This document shows positions 61,715-64,000 of a stretch of DNA of 64,000 nucleotides, one piece after another. Position numbers and translations under genes: made by a program. Source of the stretch: Microbacterium sp. M28 (GTDB lineage Bacteria; Actinomycetota; Actinomycetes; Actinomycetales; Microbacteriaceae); NCBI RefSeq assembly GCF_025836995.1, contig NZ_CP107546.1:2046001-2110000 (forward strand). Direction: 5' to 3'. How positions within the stretch are numbered: the first letter of the stretch is position 1; every line of letters starts with the position of its first letter. The notes beneath the pieces were generated by a model. That model worked only from the letters and a program-made list of their open reading frames with translations. It was not told the origin of the DNA and made no database searches.

Positions 61715-62620
61715 TCAGTCGACCGCGGGCTGCTCGACTTCGATTCCGGAGGAACCGAGGTTCTTGTCGAAGATCGCCTGCCAGATGTCTCCGCCGTCCG
61801 TGAAGAGCGTGTTGATGTGCTCCTGCAGCACCGCGTCGCCCTTCGCGAGGCCGACGCCGTAGCGCTCCTCTGTGAACGGCTCCCCGACGACCTTGAGGTT
61901 GTCGGGGTCCTGCGCGGCATAGCCGATCAGGATGGCCTGATCGGTCGTGACCGCCTGGACGCCGCCGTTGAGGAGCTCCTCGACGCATGCGGAGTACAGG
62001 TCGAACTCGCGCGTGGGGACCTCGGGGTAGTTCTCCTTGATGTTCTGGATCGGCGTGGAACCCGTCGCCGAGCAGACGGTGGTGTCGGCGCTGAGGTCCG
62101 CTTCGCTCTCGATGTCGCTGTCCGCGCCGACGAGCAGTCCCTGACCGGTGATGAAGTAGGGACCGGCGAAGTCGATCTGCTCCTTGCGCTTGTCGGTGAT
62201 CGAGTACGTGCCGACGTAGTAGTCGACGTCGCCGTTCACGAGTGCCTGCTCGCGGTTCGCCGAGGCGATGGCCTTGAACTCGATCTGGTCCTCGTCGTAC
62301 CCGAGCGAGGCGGCGATCCAGCGGGCGATGTCGACGTCGAAGCCGGTACGCTCTCCCGTCGTGACGTCGAGGTAGCCGAGACCGGGCTGGTCCTCCTTGA
62401 CGCCGATGATGACGCCGTCGCGCGAGGTCATGTTGTCGAACGTCGGGCTGCCCTCGAGCGTGACGTCGTCGGCGACCTCGAACCAGGTCGTCTCCTCGGC
62501 GGCGTCGCCGCCGTCGGTGTCGCCGCCCGGGTCGGACGGGGTGCCGCTGTTGCAGGCGGTCAGCGCGAGCAGTGCGGCTGCCGCGACCCCGATCCCTGCC
62601 AGTGTCCGTGTGCGTCGCAT
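61715..62620 (-). CDS. gluB: Amino acid ABC transporter substrate-binding lipoprotein (GluB-like)
   Basis: A 301-residue lipoprotein: signal peptide MRRTRTLAGIGVAAAALLAL with lipobox LTAC (Cys23), an acidic Gly/Asp linker (PSDPGGDTDGGDAAEE) and a SBP_bac_3 domain (VIIGVKEDQPGLGYLD, GFDVDIARWIAASLG, VDYYVGTYSITDKRKEQIDF). It binds a polar amino acid, probably glutamate. The ATG at 62620 with AGGAGACGC upstream is chosen over a Met 13 codons earlier. Confidence 0.92.
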   Translation of the reverse strand: MRRTRTLAGIGVAAAALLALTACNSGTPSDPGGDTDGGDAAEETTWFEVADDVTLEGSPTFDNMTSRDGVIIGVKEDQPGLGYLDVTTGERTGFDVDIARWIAASLGYDEDQIEFKAIASANREQALVNGDVDYYVGTYSITDKRKEQIDFAGPYFITGQGLLVGADSDIESEADLSADTTVCSATGSTPIQNIKENYPEVPTREFDLYSACVEELLNGGVQAVTTDQAILIGYAAQDPDNLKVVGEPFTEERYGVGLAKGDAVLQEHINTLFTDGGDIWQAIFDKNLGSSGIEVEQPAVD

Positions 62621-62665
62621 GTGCGTCTCCTTCGTGTGCCGTGTGTGCAGATGGGTCAAGGGGAG

Positions 62666-63415
62666 TCAGTGGGTGAGGAGCTTCGAGAGGAAGTCCTTGG
62701 CGCGGTCGCTCTTCGGGTTCGTGAAGAACTCCTCGGGCGTCGCCTCCTCGACGATCTTCCCGTCCGCCATGAAGACCACGCGGTTCGCCGCCTTGCGGGC
62801 GAAGCCCATCTCGTGCGTCACGACGATCATCGTCATGCCGTCGCGGGCGAGCTCGACCATGACGTCGAGGACCTCGTTGATCATCTCCGGGTCCAGGGCG
62901 CTGGTGGGCTCGTCGAACAGCATGACCTTGGGGTTCATGGCCAGTGCGCGCGCGATGGCGACGCGCTGCTGCTGTCCACCGGAGAGCTGAGCCGGGAGCT
63001 TGGACGCCTGCTGGGCGACGCCGACCCGCTCGAGCAGGAGCATCGCCTCCTTCTCGGCATCCGCCTTCTTGAGGCCGCGGACCTTGATCGGGCCGAGCGT
63101 GACGTTCTCGAGGATCGTCAGGTGGGCGAACAGGTTGAAGGACTGGAACACCATGCCCACGTCCGCGCGCAGGTGGGCGAGGCCCTTGCCCTCGGCGGGC
63201 AGCTCCTTGCCGTCGATCGAGATCTTGCCACTCGTGATCGTCTCGAGTCGGTTGATCGTGCGACACAGCGTGGACTTGCCGGACCCGGAGGGGCCGATAA
63301 CGACGACGACCTCTCCTCTGTTGACGGTGAGGTTGATATCCGTCAGCGCCTGGAAGTCACCGTAATGCTTCTGAACGTTGTCGACGACGACAAGGGGTGC
63401 ACCAGTCTCGGTCAT
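62666..63415 (-). CDS. gluA: Amino acid ABC transporter ATP-binding protein (GluA-like)
   Basis: A 249-residue ATPase: Walker [21 protein letters not shown]-loop [16 protein letters not shown], signature [15 protein letters not shown], Walker [15 protein letters not shown] and switch His in VVTHEMGFA. First gene of the gluABCD-type operon. The ATG at 63415 starts [19 protein letters not shown]. Longer frames upstream are not conserved. Confidence 0.95.
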   Translation of the reverse strand: MTETGAPLVVVDNVQKHYGDFQALTDINLTVNRGEVVVVIGPSGSGKSTLCRTINRLETITSGKISIDGKELPAEGKGLAHLRADVGMVFQSFNLFAHLTILENVTLGPIKVRGLKKADAEKEAMLLLERVGVAQQASKLPAQLSGGQQQRVAIARALAMNPKVMLFDEPTSALDPEMINEVLDVMVELARDGMTMIVVTHEMGFARKAANRVVFMADGKIVEEATPEEFFTNPKSDRAKDFLSKLLTH

Positions 63416-63467
63416 GAACCCCACACTAGGAGTCGGCAGGGCCCTGGACCAGTGCGGAATCGCCCGA

Positions 63468-63483
63468 GTTACATAGTTGTAAC
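63468..63483. promoter_or_regulatory. Palindrome GTTACA-N4-TGTAAC upstream of gluA
   Basis: A perfect 6-4-6 inverted repeat, AT-rich in a GC-rich setting, 52 bases before the gluA start and 12 bases after the SpoU gene end. It is placed as an operator for the transporter operon would be. Confidence 0.55.
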
Positions 63484-63495
63484 CCGGATGCGCGC

Positions 63496-64000
63496 TCAGC
63501 GCGCGGCGGCTGCGCGCTGCGTGAAGGCGCTCTCGTACAGGCACACGCTCGCAGCCGTGGCGAGGTTGAGCGATTCGGCACGTCCGAAGATCGGCAGCTT
63601 CAACGCGCGATCGGCGAGAGCGAGCGAGGCGTCCTCGAGCCCCCGGGCCTCGTTCCCGAACAGCCACGCGGTCGGGCCGTCCAGGGCGCCCTCCGCGCGA
63701 GCGGCGAGCAGGTCATCGCCCTTCACGTCGGCCGCGAGCACCGTGATGCCGGCCGCACGCGCGCGCGTCACGACGTCGACGAGATCGCCGCCGACGGAGA
63801 CAGGGAGGTGGAAGAGCGAGCCGGTCGTCGCCCGGACGACCTTCGGGTTGTACGGGTCGACCGTGCGGCCGGTGAGGACCACGGCATCCGCACCTGCGGC
63901 GTCCGCGGCACGGATGATCGTGCCGAGGTTGCCCGGGTCCCGCACCTCTTCGCAGATGGCGATGAGACGCGGGGACGATGCGAAGATCTCCTTCACGGCG
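63496..64000 (-). CDS. SpoU family RNA 2'-O-methyltransferase (partial, 5' end outside window)
   Basis: The C-terminal 168 residues of a TrmH/SpoU enzyme, still open at the window edge. It shows the three SpoU motifs: motif 1 [20 protein letters not shown], motif 2 [13 protein letters not shown] and motif 3 [14 protein letters not shown], which build the trefoil-knot SAM site. Members methylate ribose in rRNA or tRNA. In many actinobacteria this gene precedes pheS. The internal GTG at 63996 is not the real start, since an N-terminal substrate-binding domain is expected upstream. Confidence 0.93.
   Translation of the reverse strand, partial: AVKEIFASSPRLIAICEEVRDPGNLGTIIRAADAAGADAVVLTGRTVDPYNPKVVRATTGSLFHLPVSVGGDLVDVVTRARAAGITVLAADVKGDDLLAARAEGALDGPTAWLFGNEARGLEDASLALADRALKLPIFGRAESLNLATAASVCLYESAFTQRAAAAR

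Overview
The window is chromosomal DNA from a high-GC actinobacterium, most likely Microbacterium or a close Microbacteriaceae relative. This rests on the strong G/C bias at third codon positions, frequent 4-bp ATGA/GTGA gene overlaps, a paralogous pair of the small DUF7882 family, a single rRNA operon without spacer tRNAs, and familiar gene orders: der-cmk-tyrA-rluB-scpB-scpA-parA-xerD, recN-nadK-tlyA, the arginine cluster, and pheST next to a gluABCD-type ABC transporter. No phage, IS element or CRISPR array is visible.

Layout. 1-4.5 kb: a truncated DedA membrane protein, an ICMT/PEMT-type methyltransferase, two DUF7882 paralogues around a tiny acidic ORF, a lipid kinase, and a racemase with a small membrane protein. 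4.5-7.45 kb: an accessory-looking stretch with unassigned DNA, a gene fragment interrupted by TGA, orphan small ORFs and a secreted ChW-repeat protein, ending at tRNA-Pro(GGG) and its long hairpin. 7.5-14.2 kb: GNAT, lysoplasmalogenase, S4 RNA-binding protein, a NUDIX-NYN fusion, a nucleosidase, a divergent TetR/GH39-like pair and a Leu/Val-type dehydrogenase. 14.2-30.6 kb: a nearly unbroken minus-strand run covering ribosome assembly (der, rluB, tlyA), chromosome handling (scpA/B, parA, xerD, recN), nucleotide and NAD metabolism (cmk, pyrG, nadK, NUDIX), tyrA, a HAD phosphatase and a repeat-rich disordered protein. 30.6-36.2 kb: the rRNA operon (16S-23S-5S, minus strand) with terminator and promoter. 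36.4-41.9 kb: CoA transferase, DUF4184, tyrS, a SatD regulator/membrane pair and a DUF1349 protein. 41.9-49.9 kb: argC-J-B-D-F-(acyltransferase-like)-argH. 49.9-56.3 kb: epimerase, a TPP-riboswitch-controlled thiM and thiE-thiD-tenA fusion, cupin, PdxH and a NagZ-like lipoprotein. 56.5-64 kb: pheT-pheS, the ABC transporter and a partial SpoU methyltransferase.

The most interesting observations concern regulation. Upstream of argC there is an apparently leaderless 27-codon ORF ending in a run of Arg codons, with competing inverted repeats. It reads as an arginine attenuator. Several other genes have a TANNNT hexamer 6-8 nt before the start codon, so leaderless transcription is probably common here. 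The repeat-rich protein begins only 34 nt after the rRNA terminator. The hexamer GGATGC/GCATCC recurs far more often than base composition suggests.
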